64,000 bases of DNA from NCBI GenBank assembly GCA_041908445.1, contig JAYRFK010000017.1, forward strand, positions 1-64,000, read 5' to 3'. Position 1 is the first letter of the stretch, and every line of letters starts with the position of its first letter. Positions 44,333 through 53,961 of this stretch are shown in pieces. The translations under genes were made by a program, and so were the position numbers. The notes below the pieces were generated by a model. It had not been told where the DNA came from. It saw only the letters and a list, made by a program, of their open reading frames with translations, and ran no database searches. This DNA is from JAEUJM01 sp041908445. Its GTDB lineage: Bacteria; Actinomycetota; Acidimicrobiia; Acidimicrobiales; DATDAH01.

Positions 44333-46549
44333 TCAGACGCCGGCCGGCGCGACCTCGACCGGGATGCCGTTGACCACCGCGTTGTTGCTCAGCGGGTCGG
44401 TCAGGTGCCCGGGGGCCAGGAGGTTGTTGTTGACGCCGGCGTGCTCACGGGCCACCGAGAGGCGGGTACCGGGCTTGTCGTGGCCCCAGCCGTGGGGCAG
44501 CGAGACCACGCCGGGCATCATCTCGTCGCTCACCTCGACGGGCACCTCGACCTCACCGGCCTCGGAGCGGACCACGGCGACCTGCCCGTCGGCCACGCCC
44601 GACGCGGTGGCGTCGTCGGGGTGGATCAGCAGCGTGCAGCGGTCCTTGCCCTTCACCAGCACCTCGACGTTGTGCATCCACGAGTTGTTGGAGCGGACGT
44701 GGCGGCGGGACGTGAGCACCAGGCCCGACGACGGCCGGTCGAGGCGCTCGGCCAGCCGGGGCAGGTCGGCGAGGAAGTACGGGTGGGCGATCGGGATGGT
44801 GCCCGTCGGCGTGTTCAGCAGCTCGCGCAGGCGGGGGACCATGGGGCCCTTGTCGATGCCGTGCGGCTTGGCCTTCACCGCCTCGAGGGTGAGCCCGCCG
44901 GGAACCTCCCCGTAGCGATCGCCGAAGGGGCCCGTCCGGATCGTCAGGTCGAGCAGGCGCTCGGGGCCCCCGTGGTCGTAGTGCGCCATCACCTCGGTGG
45001 CGTCCACGCCCCCGGCCTCGCACAGCGCGGCGAAGAAGCCGTCGTCGAGCATCCCGACGTCGATGTCGTCGGCCGGGAAGCCGGCGATCATCGCCCCGAG
45101 GCGGGTGAGGATCTCCCACTCGGCGGGGCGGTCGTCGGCGGGCGGGAAGATCGCCGGCGAGAAGTTGGCGACCGAGCGGGCCGCCCACATCGTGATGAGG
45201 TCGTCGAAGTGCGGCTGTTCGAGTGCCGAGAGCCCGGGCAGGATCACGTCGGCGTGGCGGGTCGTCTCGTTCAGCCAGTTGTCGATGCTGATCATGGCGT
45301 CGAGCTGCGGCAGGGCCTCGTCCAGGCGGCCGGCGTCGGGCGCGCTGATCACGGGGTTGCCGGCGATGGTGACGAGCGCCTTCACCTGGCCCTCGCCGGG
45401 CGTGGCGATCTCCTCGGCGAGGCAGGAGACCGGCACCTGGCCGAGCACCTCGGGCGTGCCCCGCACCCGGCTCTTCCACCGGCCGAAGGTGACCCCGTCG
45501 GCGAAGTCGGGGAGCGGCAGCGAGCTGACGCCCCATGCCACCGGGTTGCCGAGCATCAGCCCGCCGGGCCGGTCGAAATTCCCCGTGAGCAGGTTGACGA
45601 CGTCGACCAGCCAGGAGGCCAGGGTGCCGAACTCCTGGTTGCAGGTACCGATGCGCCCGTAGACCGCCGCAGTGGGCGCGGCGGCCACCTCGTGGGCCAG
45701 GCGCCGGATGGTGTCGGCGTCGATGCCGCAGGTGGCAGCCACCCGCTCGGGCGTCCAGTCCGCCGCGGCGGCGGCGAGGTCGTCGAGGCCCTCGACCAGG
45801 TCGGCGAGGTCGCCGAGGTCCACGAGGTCGTCGGCGAAGAGCACCTGCACCATGGCCAGCAGCAGCGCGGCGTCGGTGCCGGGCACGATCGGCACCCACT
45901 CGTCGGCCACGTCGGCGGTGCCGGTGCGGCGGGGATCGACCACGACGACCTTGCCGCCGCGGGCCTGGATGTTCTCGATCTCACCGAGGACGTCGGGGCA
46001 GGCGAGCAGGCTGCCCTGCGAGGCCTGGGGGTTGCCGCCGAGGATCACCCAGTGGTCGGTGCGCTGGATGTCGGGCGCCGGGATCCACCACATGTGGCCG
46101 TAGAGCAGCATCGTCGAGACGTTCTTCGGCCACTGGTCCACGGTGCCGGCCGAGTAGATGACGGGCAGGTCGGCGAGGCCGACGAAGAGCCCCACGTAGC
46201 GGCCGAGGGAGAAGTTGTGGGCGGTCGGGTTGCCGATGTACGCCGTCACGGCCTGCTTGCCGTGCTCGGCGACCACGCCCGAGAGCAGCTCACCGCAGCG
46301 GGCGAAGGCCTCCTCCCAGGTGGCCTCCCGGAAGTCGTCGCCCTCGCGGATGAGGGGGGTGCGGAGCCGGTCGGGGTCCTCGTGGAGGCGTCCGAGGGTC
46401 GTCCCCTTCGGGCAGAGATAGCCCTTGGACCAGACGTCGTCCTGGTCGGCGCGGATGACCGCGACCCGGTCGTCCTCGACGTGCACCTCGAGCCCGCACA
46501 TCGCTTCACAGAGCGGGCACGTGCGCAGATGGACCTGTCGTTCCCCCAT
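44333..46549 (-). CDS. Molybdopterin-dependent oxidoreductase, formate dehydrogenase-like
   Basis: A 738-aa protein with a 4Fe-4S site (TCPLCEAMCGLEV and YLCPKG) and two bis-MGD domains (VILGGNPQASQGS, VTIAGNPVISAPD) plus the C-terminal barrel LLIHPDDATASGVADGQVAVV. The region expected to hold a Mo ligand reads SAGTVDQWPKNVSTMLLYG with no Cys or Sec, so Ser or an unusual ligand is likely. The substrate is unknown. TAGGCT (46558-46563) lies eight bases before the ATG. No adjacent electron-transfer subunit. Confidence 0.83.
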   Translation of the reverse strand: MGERQVHLRTCPLCEAMCGLEVHVEDDRVAVIRADQDDVWSKGYLCPKGTTLGRLHEDPDRLRTPLIREGDDFREATWEEAFARCGELLSGVVAEHGKQAVTAYIGNPTAHNFSLGRYVGLFVGLADLPVIYSAGTVDQWPKNVSTMLLYGHMWWIPAPDIQRTDHWVILGGNPQASQGSLLACPDVLGEIENIQARGGKVVVVDPRRTGTADVADEWVPIVPGTDAALLLAMVQVLFADDLVDLGDLADLVEGLDDLAAAAADWTPERVAATCGIDADTIRRLAHEVAAAPTAAVYGRIGTCNQEFGTLASWLVDVVNLLTGNFDRPGGLMLGNPVAWGVSSLPLPDFADGVTFGRWKSRVRGTPEVLGQVPVSCLAEEIATPGEGQVKALVTIAGNPVISAPDAGRLDEALPQLDAMISIDNWLNETTRHADVILPGLSALEQPHFDDLITMWAARSVANFSPAIFPPADDRPAEWEILTRLGAMIAGFPADDIDVGMLDDGFFAALCEAGGVDATEVMAHYDHGGPERLLDLTIRTGPFGDRYGEVPGGLTLEAVKAKPHGIDKGPMVPRLRELLNTPTGTIPIAHPYFLADLPRLAERLDRPSSGLVLTSRRHVRSNNSWMHNVEVLVKGKDRCTLLIHPDDATASGVADGQVAVVRSEAGEVEVPVEVSDEMMPGVVSLPHGWGHDKPGTRLSVAREHAGVNNNLLAPGHLTDPLSNNAVVNGIPVEVAPAGV

Positions 46550-46653
46550 GGGCTCGCAGCCTACGCAGGGGTCGCGGGCCGGTCGCCGCCGGCCGGATCG
46601 GGCAAGCTGGGCGCCGAACCCGACCGCAGCGCCGCACCCGCTGGAGGCCATCG

Positions 46654-48012
46654 ATGAGCACGACCCCCGCCACCCCGGTCCGCAGCTACGTCGAGGGTCC
46701 CCTCGCCCCGGTCGGCGAGGAGCGGACGGTCACGGACCTGGCGGTGACGGGAACGCTCCCGGCCGACCTGGTGGGCCGCTACGTGCGCAACGGGCCGAAC
46801 CCGATCGACCCCGACCCGCGCACGCAGCACTGGTTCACCGGGGCGGGCATGGTGCACGGCGTGCGCCTCGACGGTGGCCGGGCGCGCTGGTACCGCAACC
46901 GCTACGTCCGCACCGCCGACGTCGCCGAGGCGCTCGGTGAGGCTCGGGTCCCGTCTCCCCGCGGAGCCGAGGGCGTCAGCGGCTCGGTCAACACCAACGT
47001 GGTGGCCATCGACGGCCGAACCTTCGCACTGGTCGAGGCGGGCTCGTGCCCGGTGGAGCTCACCGACGAGCTCGAGACCGTCGCCTCGGTCGACTTCGAC
47101 GGCACGTTGGCGGGCGCGTACAGCGCCCACCCGCACCTCGACCCCCGGACCGGGCGGTGGCACGCCGTGACCTACTACTGGCCGGAGGAGGCAGTGCACC
47201 ACGTGGTGGTCGGCCCCGACGCCCGGGTCGAGCGCGATGTCGTGATCCCCATGGACGACCGGATCATGGTGCACGACTGCGCCATCACCGACCGCCACGT
47301 GCTGCTGTTCGACTTCCCCGTGACCTTCGACCTCGACGGCGCCATGGCCGGCCACCACCTGCCCTACGCGTGGAACCCGTCGCGGCCTGCCCGCATCGGC
47401 GTCCTCCCGCTCGACGGCGCGGGCGACGCCGTGCGCTGGTGCGAGGCGCCCCAGGGCTACGTGTTCCACGCCTTCAACGCCTTCGAGGCGGGCGACGGCA
47501 CGATCGTGGTGGACCTGATCCCGTGGCCGCGGGTGTTCGACGCCGACCGCCTCGGCCCCGGTGAAGGCGCCAGCCGGGTGGAGCGCTGGACCCTCGACCC
47601 CGCGGCGGGCACCACCGCGGTGGACGTCGTCTTCGACCGCTCGTGCGAGTTCCCCCGGGTCGACGAGCGCCGTACGGGCACCGCCCACCGCTTCGGGCAC
47701 ACCGTCGAGGTGGGCACGCCCGGGTCGACCCACATGCCGCTGCACCGCATCGACTTCGAGCGGGGGACGGTCGAGACCGTCGACCTCGGGCCCACCTGGG
47801 CCGTCCAGGAGCTGGTGTTCGTCCCCCGCGAGGGCGGCACCGACGAGTCCGACGGCTGGCTCCTCGGGTTCGCGAGCGACCGCGCCGAGGGGCGCACCGA
47901 CCTGGTCGTGCTCGCCGCCGACGACCTGGCCGCCGGCCCGGTGGCGCGGGTCCACCTCCCGGCCCGGGTGCCCGACGGCTTCCACGGCAACTGGCTCCCC
48001 GACCTGCCCTGA
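46654..48012 (+). CDS. Carotenoid oxygenase (RPE65/CCO) family protein
   Basis: A 452-aa seven-bladed propeller enzyme. Four iron-binding His are placed at H161 (AHPHLDP), H207 (MVHDCAIT), H272 (YVFHAFNAFE) and H444 (GFHGNWLP), with RNGPNP near the start as in the family (PF03055). It should cleave carotenoid, apocarotenoid or stilbene double bonds with O2. GGAGG precedes the ATG. It is divergent from the molybdoenzyme. It appears complete and catalytically intact. Confidence 0.9.
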   Translation: MSTTPATPVRSYVEGPLAPVGEERTVTDLAVTGTLPADLVGRYVRNGPNPIDPDPRTQHWFTGAGMVHGVRLDGGRARWYRNRYVRTADVAEALGEARVPSPRGAEGVSGSVNTNVVAIDGRTFALVEAGSCPVELTDELETVASVDFDGTLAGAYSAHPHLDPRTGRWHAVTYYWPEEAVHHVVVGPDARVERDVVIPMDDRIMVHDCAITDRHVLLFDFPVTFDLDGAMAGHHLPYAWNPSRPARIGVLPLDGAGDAVRWCEAPQGYVFHAFNAFEAGDGTIVVDLIPWPRVFDADRLGPGEGASRVERWTLDPAAGTTAVDVVFDRSCEFPRVDERRTGTAHRFGHTVEVGTPGSTHMPLHRIDFERGTVETVDLGPTWAVQELVFVPREGGTDESDGWLLGFASDRAEGRTDLVVLAADDLAAGPVARVHLPARVPDGFHGNWLPDLP

Positions 48013-48084
48013 GCGCCGGCGGGCGTGCCGTCAGCGGATCCGGGGCCCGGGCAGGCGAGGTGGCGGCCCCGTAGCCTCGCGGTC

Positions 48085-48336
48085 ATGTGCCGCAACATCA
48101 CCACCCTCCGGGGCCTCGAGCCGCCTGCCACCGAGGAGGAGGTCGAGGCCGCCGCCCGCCAGTTCGTGCGCAAGATCAGCGGGATCACCCACCCCAACGC
48201 CAAGGTGGAGGCCCGCTTCGAGCAGGCCGTAGCCGACATCGCCCACATCTCGGCCCACCTCCTGGCCGACCTGCCGCCCCGCCGCCAGCCCCCCAAGAAC
48301 GACCCCCCACTCCGTCGCCTCGCCGCCCGCGCCTAA
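48085..48336 (+). CDS. DUF2277 family protein
   Basis: An 83-aa protein starting MCRNITTLRGLEPPATEEEVEAAARQFVRKISG, the DUF2277 (PF10041) hallmark. Function is unknown. The ATG at 48085 is fixed by the -10 box TAGCCT (48072-48077) seven bases upstream (leaderless), and the family always starts MCRNI. Its TAA stop overlaps the promoter of the potassium-channel gene. Confidence 0.92.
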   Translation: MCRNITTLRGLEPPATEEEVEAAARQFVRKISGITHPNAKVEARFEQAVADIAHISAHLLADLPPRRQPPKNDPPLRRLAARA

Positions 48337-48345
48337 CGTCGGAGC

Positions 48346-49329
48346 ATGACCCACGGGCGGCGCCTGGCCGGGGCCGTCGTCGCGCTGGTCGCCGTCCTCG
48401 TCGTCGGGACGCTCGGCTACGCCCTGTTGGGCCTCGACCTGTTCGACGCGCTCTACCAGACCGTCACCACGGTCTCGACGGTGGGGTTCCGGGAGGTCGA
48501 GCCCTTCGGTCGGGCCGAGGAGCTGTTCACGATGGTGCTCATCCTCCTGGGCGTCGGCGCGGCCCTGTACGCCTTCAGTGTCCTGGTGGAGACCCTCCTC
48601 GAAGGACGCCTCAACGAGCTCCTGGGGAGACGCCGCATGGAACAGTCCATCGCCGCAATGGGCGGTCACGTCATCATCTGCGGGTGGGGCCGGGTCGGTC
48701 GGGCCATCGGCGTCGAGCTCGCCGAGGCGGGTCGGCCGCTCGTGGTGATCGACCCGGACGAGGCCGCGCTCCACGGTGCCGTCCACGCCATCGCCGGCGA
48801 CGCGACCGACGACGACGTCCTGCGTCGGGCGGGGATCGAGCGGGCGGCGTCGTTGGTGGCCGCGGCCGACAGCGACGCCGCGAACTCGTTCATCACCCTC
48901 AGTGCCCGGGCACTCAACCCCAGGCTGTTCATCGTCGCCCGTACCCGGTCGAGCGACAGCGACGACAAGCTGACGCGAGCGGGTGCCGACCGGGTCGTGA
49001 ACCCGCAGAGCATCGGTGGGGCGCGCATGGCGGCGTTCGTCCTGCGCCCGCACGTGGCCGCCTTCCTCGACGTGGTCATGCACGAGCGCACGCTCGAGTT
49101 CCGGCTCGAGGAGGTTCCCGTCAAAGCGACGTCGTCGTTGGTGGGGAGGACGTTGCGGGATACCGGCATCCGGGACCGCACCGGCGCCCTGGTGCTGGCG
49201 CTCCGCGACGAGCGGGGGAACTTCCTGACCAACCCCGCCCCCGACACGGCGATCGTCGCGGGTCACGTGGTGATCGCCATCGGCACCCAGGACGAGCTGG
49301 ACGCCCTCGTGGCCCTGGTCGACGTCTGA
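48346..49329 (+). CDS. Potassium channel with RCK (TrkA-N/TrkA-C) domain
   Basis: A 327-aa protein with two membrane helices around the pore loop TVSTVGFRE (filter TVGF at residues 45-48). An RCK Rossmann domain follows (IICGWGRVGRAIG, VVIDPDEAALH, AGDATDDDVLR), then a TrkA-C domain near 235-325. Filters of this form conduct K+. The ATG follows TAACGT (48334-48339) by six bases. The first helix is short, so it is a two-helix channel of the MthK type. Confidence 0.9.
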   Translation: MTHGRRLAGAVVALVAVLVVGTLGYALLGLDLFDALYQTVTTVSTVGFREVEPFGRAEELFTMVLILLGVGAALYAFSVLVETLLEGRLNELLGRRRMEQSIAAMGGHVIICGWGRVGRAIGVELAEAGRPLVVIDPDEAALHGAVHAIAGDATDDDVLRRAGIERAASLVAAADSDAANSFITLSARALNPRLFIVARTRSSDSDDKLTRAGADRVVNPQSIGGARMAAFVLRPHVAAFLDVVMHERTLEFRLEEVPVKATSSLVGRTLRDTGIRDRTGALVLALRDERGNFLTNPAPDTAIVAGHVVIAIGTQDELDALVALVDV

Positions 49330-49349
49330 GCGCCGACCAGGGCCGAGGC

Positions 49350-50201
49350 TCAGGCGGTCTGGGGCACGCCGGCGCGGAGCCGGGCCACCCGCTCGGCGGT
49401 GGTCGGGTGGGTCCGGAAGAGGTTCGCGAAGCGCACGTCACGCCCGGTGAGGGGGTTGACGATGTAGGCCTGGCTCTGGGCCGCCGGCACGTCCATGGGC
49501 ACCCGGGTGGCCGTCACCTCGAGCTTCTCGAGGGCCCGGGCCAGCGGCTCGCCGGTGCCGAGGAGCTCGGCGCCGTGCCGGTCGGCCTCGAACTCCCGAC
49601 TGCGCGAGATCGCCATCTGGAGCAGGCCGGCGGCGAGGGGCGCGACCAGTGCTGCCACGAGCAGGGCGAAGGGGTTGCCGTCCTCGTCGTCGCTGCCGCC
49701 GAGCATGGCGCCCCACATGGCCAGGTTGGCGATGAACGAGATGCCGGTGGCGATGGCGGCCGCGACCGACCCGATGAGGATGTCCCGGTTGCGGACGTGG
49801 GCGAGCTCGTGGGCCAGCACGCCCCGCACCTCGTCCCAGGTGCACACGGCGAGCAGCCCGCGCGTGACGGCCACGGCGGCGTGCTCGGGGTTCCGGCCGG
49901 TCGCGAAGGCGTTGGGCTGGGCCTCGGGGGAGATGTAGAGGGAAGGCATCGGGAGCCCGGCGCGGTCGGACAGGTCGCGCATGATGGCGAAGTACTCGGG
50001 CAGCTCCCGCTCGTCGGCGGGGACGGCCCGGGCCGAGCGGATGGCGAGGGCGTCGCTCTTCCAGTACGAGACGCCCACCACGGCCAGACCGAGGACCGCG
50101 CCGATCACGGCGCCGGCGGTGCCGAAGAGCGAGCCGATGCCGACGAGCAGCCCGCCGAGGCCGGCGAGGAGGATCGTGGTCTTGACGGTGTTGCGGAACA
50201 T
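49350..50201 (-). CDS. htpX: M48 zinc metalloprotease HtpX
   Basis: A 283-aa membrane protease with two N-terminal helices (residues 10-45), HELAH at 131-135 (HEXXH), two more helices near 145-195 and SREFEADRHGAELL supplying the third zinc ligand. Members degrade damaged membrane proteins under stress. The start MFRNTVKTT has AAAGGG upstream; the longer in-frame start at 50243 lies in an AT-rich promoter region. It is independent of the CorC-like gene. Confidence 0.92.
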   Translation of the reverse strand: MFRNTVKTTILLAGLGGLLVGIGSLFGTAGAVIGAVLGLAVVGVSYWKSDALAIRSARAVPADERELPEYFAIMRDLSDRAGLPMPSLYISPEAQPNAFATGRNPEHAAVAVTRGLLAVCTWDEVRGVLAHELAHVRNRDILIGSVAAAIATGISFIANLAMWGAMLGGSDDEDGNPFALLVAALVAPLAAGLLQMAISRSREFEADRHGAELLGTGEPLARALEKLEVTATRVPMDVPAAQSQAYIVNPLTGRDVRFANLFRTHPTTAERVARLRAGVPQTA

Positions 50202-50264
50202 GCGGGGGAACCCTTTCTTCGTCACACGATCAGAGCGAAACATGATTCGTGTAAAGGAATGCGT

Positions 50265-51572
50265 TCATTGTAGGCGGGCAGGCCGAAAATCCGTGTGAAG
50301 CGGTCCGTGCGGGCCCGTCGCCCGCAGGCGCACCTCGCTGATGGCCCGGCCGGTGACGCCGGTGACCTCGTAGGACCATTCGCCGACCTCGACCACGTCA
50401 CCCGGCGCGTCGGGGATGCGGTCGAGCCGGGCGAGGAGCAGGCCCGCCACGGTCACGTAGGGGCCGTCGGGGGCGTCGTCCACGCCCAGGTCGACCAGGT
50501 CGTGGACCGGGAAGGTCCCCGGGAGCAGGAGGTCGCCGGCGTCGTCGCGGTGGACGCCCGCCACGTCGGCGTCCGCCTCGTCGTAGATCTCGCCGACGAG
50601 CTCCTCGACGAGGTCCTCGATGGTCACGATCCCGGCCGTCGCCCCGTGCTCGTCGACGACGATCGCGAGCTGCTGGCGGTGGACCTGGAGGGCGTGGAGC
50701 GCGTCGAGCACGCTCGCCGCCTCGGGCAGCGCGAAGGCCTCCACCGAGACCTCGCCGACGGCGCGGTCCCCGGCGTCCAGCAGGTCGCGGAGGTGCACCA
50801 CGCCGACCACGTCGTCGAGGGAACCCCCCACGCCCACGGGTGCCCGCGAGTGCCCCGAGTCGGCGAGGATGCGCAGGCCACGCGAGGCCGGGAGGTCGGC
50901 ATCGAGGCCGACGACCGCCCCCCGCGGGCGCAGGACACGGCGGAGGGAGCGGTCCGCGGCCTCGAAGGCGCCCTCGATGATCCCCCGCTGCTTGTCCGTG
51001 AACGACGGCTGGGCGGCGACCAGCTCCCGCAGCTCCTCTTCGGTGACCTCCTCCCGCTGGCGCGAGGGATCGCCGCCGAGCACGCGCACGGCGACGTCGG
51101 TCGACCGGGAGAGCAGCCACACCACGGGGCGGGTCACCACGGCCAGCCCCGCGAGCGGGCGCGCCGCCACGAGCCCCCACCGCTCGGCGCGCTGCATGGC
51201 GAGGCGCTTCGGGGCGAGCTCGCCGAACACGAGGGTGACGTAGGCGAGGGCCAGGGTCACGATCGTCACGGCCACGGGCTCGGCCCACGCCCCCAGGAAG
51301 GCGAGGGGCGCCTCCAGCGGCACCGCGATCGAGACCGCCGCCGCCGCCGACGCCAGCAGGCCGGCGAGGGTGATCCCCACCTGGATGGTGGCGAGGAAGC
51401 GGTTGGGCTCGCGGGCGAGCCGTGCCAGCACGGCGCCCGCGGCCGACCCCTGCTCGAGGCGCTGCAGTTGGCCCTCGCGCAGCGAGACGAGGGCCATCTC
51501 GGTGCCCGCGAACGCAGCGTTCATGGCGACCAGGACCGCGACGAGGCCCAATTGGGGGACGAGATCCTCCAC
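50265..51572 (-). CDS. CorC/HlyC (CNNM-type) membrane protein with CBS pair
   Basis: A 435-aa protein with a DUF21 membrane domain (residues 3-190: FAGTEMALVSLREGQLQRL, GELAPKRLAMQRAE), two CBS domains (about 205-325) and a C-terminal CorC/HlyC transporter-associated domain ending near ISEVRLRATG. It is likely involved in Mg/Co efflux or ion homeostasis. GGAGG lies upstream of the GTG starts; 51572 is chosen by spacing and 51581 is an alternative. Confidence 0.88.
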   Translation of the reverse strand: MEDLVPQLGLVAVLVAMNAAFAGTEMALVSLREGQLQRLEQGSAAGAVLARLAREPNRFLATIQVGITLAGLLASAAAAVSIAVPLEAPLAFLGAWAEPVAVTIVTLALAYVTLVFGELAPKRLAMQRAERWGLVAARPLAGLAVVTRPVVWLLSRSTDVAVRVLGGDPSRQREEVTEEELRELVAAQPSFTDKQRGIIEGAFEAADRSLRRVLRPRGAVVGLDADLPASRGLRILADSGHSRAPVGVGGSLDDVVGVVHLRDLLDAGDRAVGEVSVEAFALPEAASVLDALHALQVHRQQLAIVVDEHGATAGIVTIEDLVEELVGEIYDEADADVAGVHRDDAGDLLLPGTFPVHDLVDLGVDDAPDGPYVTVAGLLLARLDRIPDAPGDVVEVGEWSYEVTGVTGRAISEVRLRATGPHGPLHTDFRPARLQ

Positions 51573-51621
51573 GTTGTGCACCTTCCTCCGACGAGACGGT
51601 CGGAGCGGGCGACCTGCCCGC

Positions 51622-51990
51622 TCAGCGAACGGTGGTGGCGCGTGCGGGTGGGCCGCGGTGGGGTGGCCGGGACCGGGTTCGCCGGTGGGCGAACGGCTCG
51701 TCGTCGGTGGGGCGCCGGGGGCAGACCCGGGCGGCCACCCGTGGGCGGCGCGGGGCGCCACGCTCGGCGCGGTGGCGGCGCCGGTCTCGGCGGCGCCGGC
51801 CCACGCGGGTGCTCGACGTGGCGACGGCCTCGGCCGCAGCCTCGGGGGCCTCGATCGGCACCGGTTCGGTCGGGTCGAGGCGGTCTGCGCCCGCCCGGGG
51901 CGCGCCGCCCGCGACGAGCAGGGCCAGGACCCCGAGCGCGACCAGCACCAGGGCGGCGAGGCGTGGGGTGGGTCGCAGGTGGCGGCGCAT
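51622..51990 (-). CDS. Small secreted basic protein, unknown
   Basis: A 122-aa protein with a signal-peptide-like start (residues 1-35: basic, hydrophobic LAALVLVALGVLALLVAGGA, then APRAGA cleavage region). The rest is very rich in Arg, Pro and Ala with no recognisable domain. GGGAGGGAG lies five bases before the ATG, which supports a real gene. The arginine-rich tail could instead come from a lost frame of an older gene. Confidence 0.5.
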   Translation of the reverse strand: MRRHLRPTPRLAALVLVALGVLALLVAGGAPRAGADRLDPTEPVPIEAPEAAAEAVATSSTRVGRRRRDRRRHRAERGAPRRPRVAARVCPRRPTDDEPFAHRRTRSRPPHRGPPARATTVR

Positions 51991-52067
51991 CGGCTCCCTC
52001 CCAGCCTAGGGAGGCGCCGGGGATGCCGCGCCCTCCCCGCGGGTTGCCGCAGGCGCGTCGGGCGGTG

Positions 52068-53285
52068 CTAGGTGCTCGGCTCGACCGCGATCCGGCTCAC
52101 CCCGAGGAAGGTCACGACGTAGAGGTCGCGGTCGTCGCCGGGGCAGGGGAACAAGACCGACTGGATGCCCATGCCGTGGTCGGCGCGGGCCCGCACGGCG
52201 CCGGTGGCGATGTCGCGGACGACCACGTCGGCGTGGTCCCCGGTGACCAGCTCGCCGCTGTCCTCGTAGAGCAGCAGGTGGCTGCCGTGGTCCTGGTCGA
52301 CCTGCCAGCGCACGGCGAGGGTGTCGAGGTCGAAGGCGGTGAGCACGCCGTTGCCGCTGTCGTAGCCGACGACCACGCCGCGGGCCTCGTCCACGACGGG
52401 CGGGTTCGCGATGAGCCCGCCGGGTCGCCCGCAGACCTCGGCGAGGCGCACCTCCCCGGTGGCGAGGTCCACCCGGACGAGGTGCAGCGGCGCGGTCGAC
52501 ACGCCGTGGCCCCGCAGGGTGCCGTCGTAGCCGTCGCTGCCCTCGCCGTCGTCGAGGAACCAGGCCGCGCCGGCGGCGAGCACGCAGTCCCAGCCGTAGG
52601 TCTGGCCCTCGAGGGTGCGGTAGCGGACGGTGAAGGCGTCGTCGAGGCGGAGGCGGGCGCCGTCCCACCGCACCCGGAACAGGTGGGTGTCACCGACGAC
52701 GTAGACGTCGTCGCCGTCGGCCGAGAGCCGGGCGATCGAGGCCTCGGGGAGCTCCAGGCGGGCCACGATCGAGAGGTCGAGCGGGTCGAGCAGGAGCAGC
52801 TCGCAGGGCTCGCGCTCGCCGGCCGGGACGGGGGCGCCGGGTCGGGAGCCGCCGAAGTCCTTGGTGACGAGGTGGCCGTCCGCGAGCGTCACGAAGCTGT
52901 TGTACGGCCGGTGGCGGGGGAGCCGGGCCGAGGCGGTGGGGACGAGGTCGGGACCGAGCCGGTGGGCGTGGTCGCCGAACACGACGTGGAGGGCGCCGTC
53001 CGGCGCGACGCCGAGACCGCCGGGCCAGACCGGCCCACCCGGCAGCTCGGGAGAGGTCGCGAGCGGCTCGAGGGTGTGCGGGTCGATGCGCTCGACCAGC
53101 GCGATCGAGTCGTCGCCGGCGGTGTGGCGCAGCAGGAAGAACCCGCCCTGCTCGTCGGTCACCACCATGGTCGCCGCCGGCGTCAGGCGGGTCGTCACCG
53201 CCAGGCGGTCGTCCGGGCCGATGCCGAGGGCACCGGGGACCAGCTGCCGGCGGCGCGGCCCGCCGTCCTCGTAGCGCCACGTCAC
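52068..53285 (-). CDS. Beta-propeller-like protein, unknown function
   Basis: A 405-aa protein with repeated strands such as PDGALHVVFGDHAHRLG, DGDDVYVVGDTHLFRV, AWFLDDGEGSDGYDG and VVGYDSGNGVLTAFDLDTLAVRWQVDQDHGSHLLLY, typical of seven-bladed propellers (PQQ/SMP30-like). No signal peptide was seen. The GTG at 53285 is chosen because the in-frame extension upstream is low-complexity. The ligand is unknown. It is divergent from the nitrobindin-like gene, 87 bases away. Confidence 0.7.
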   Translation of the reverse strand: MTWRYEDGGPRRRQLVPGALGIGPDDRLAVTTRLTPAATMVVTDEQGGFFLLRHTAGDDSIALVERIDPHTLEPLATSPELPGGPVWPGGLGVAPDGALHVVFGDHAHRLGPDLVPTASARLPRHRPYNSFVTLADGHLVTKDFGGSRPGAPVPAGEREPCELLLLDPLDLSIVARLELPEASIARLSADGDDVYVVGDTHLFRVRWDGARLRLDDAFTVRYRTLEGQTYGWDCVLAAGAAWFLDDGEGSDGYDGTLRGHGVSTAPLHLVRVDLATGEVRLAEVCGRPGGLIANPPVVDEARGVVVGYDSGNGVLTAFDLDTLAVRWQVDQDHGSHLLLYEDSGELVTGDHADVVVRDIATGAVRARADHGMGIQSVLFPCPGDDRDLYVVTFLGVSRIAVEPST

Positions 53286-53372
53286 GCGGCCAGTCTGGCC
53301 CGTGGCGCCGGCCCCGCCGGTCGGGGACCTTGGCCTCTGCCGCCGATGGGGTCGACGGGTTACGGTCCGGCC

Positions 53373-53939
53373 ATGACGCTTCTCGGACCCCTCGGAGGAC
53401 TGGCCGGCGAGTGGGAGGGCGACCAGGGCCTGGACGTCTCCTTCCACCACGACGTGGGGGAGGTGGTGGAGACCCCGTACCGCGAGGTCGCCACCTTCAA
53501 GCCCTTCGGCCCGGTGGAGAACGGCCGCCAGGTGCTCTACGGCCTCGACTACAAGTCGGCGATGTGGCGCGGTGACGAGGTCGACCCCTTCCACACCGAG
53601 CTCGGCTACTGGCTCTGGGACGCCGGCTCCGACCAGGTCATGCGGGCTTTCGTGATCCCCCGCGGCTCCGCGATCCTCGCCGGCGGCACCGCGGCGGCGG
53701 ATGCCACGACGTTCACCCTCGCGGCCGACAGCGACGGTGCCGACTACGGCATGGCCACCAACCCGTACCTCGACGCCAACGCCAAGTGCGTGCACTACGA
53801 GGTGACGATCACCGTCGACGGTGACACGTTCTCCTACGAGGAGGACTCGGTGCTGGCGATGAGCAACCTGCCCGACCTGCTCCACCACACCGACGTCAAC
53901 ACCCTCCGCCGCACGGTCGCCTACCAGCTCGAGGTCTGA
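53373..53939 (+). CDS. Nitrobindin-like (FABP-fold) heme-binding protein
   Basis: A 188-aa beta-barrel protein starting LGPLGGLAGEWEGDQGLDVSFHHD, close to the nitrobindin LxGxWxGxG start, then YREVATFKPFG and a second half of strands. Nitrobindins bind ferric haem in a ten-strand barrel and handle NO or peroxynitrite. The axial His is not certain here. TACGGT (53361-53366) ends six bases before the ATG, so it is leaderless. It is near the ClC gene but convergent with it. Confidence 0.7.
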   Translation: MTLLGPLGGLAGEWEGDQGLDVSFHHDVGEVVETPYREVATFKPFGPVENGRQVLYGLDYKSAMWRGDEVDPFHTELGYWLWDAGSDQVMRAFVIPRGSAILAGGTAAADATTFTLAADSDGADYGMATNPYLDANAKCVHYEVTITVDGDTFSYEEDSVLAMSNLPDLLHHTDVNTLRRTVAYQLEV

Positions 53940-53961
53940 CCGCCTGGGCGGACCCGAACGC

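Noticed and set aside
43655..46657. A 1000-codon plus-strand open frame
   Set aside because: It mirrors the PAP2 and molybdoenzyme genes on the minus strand and has no recognisable domain.
50295..53939. A 1214-codon open frame on the plus strand
   Set aside because: Only its last 189 codons (from 53373) are a real gene. The rest is antisense to the CorC-like and propeller genes and reads as Arg/Gly/His-rich low-complexity sequence.
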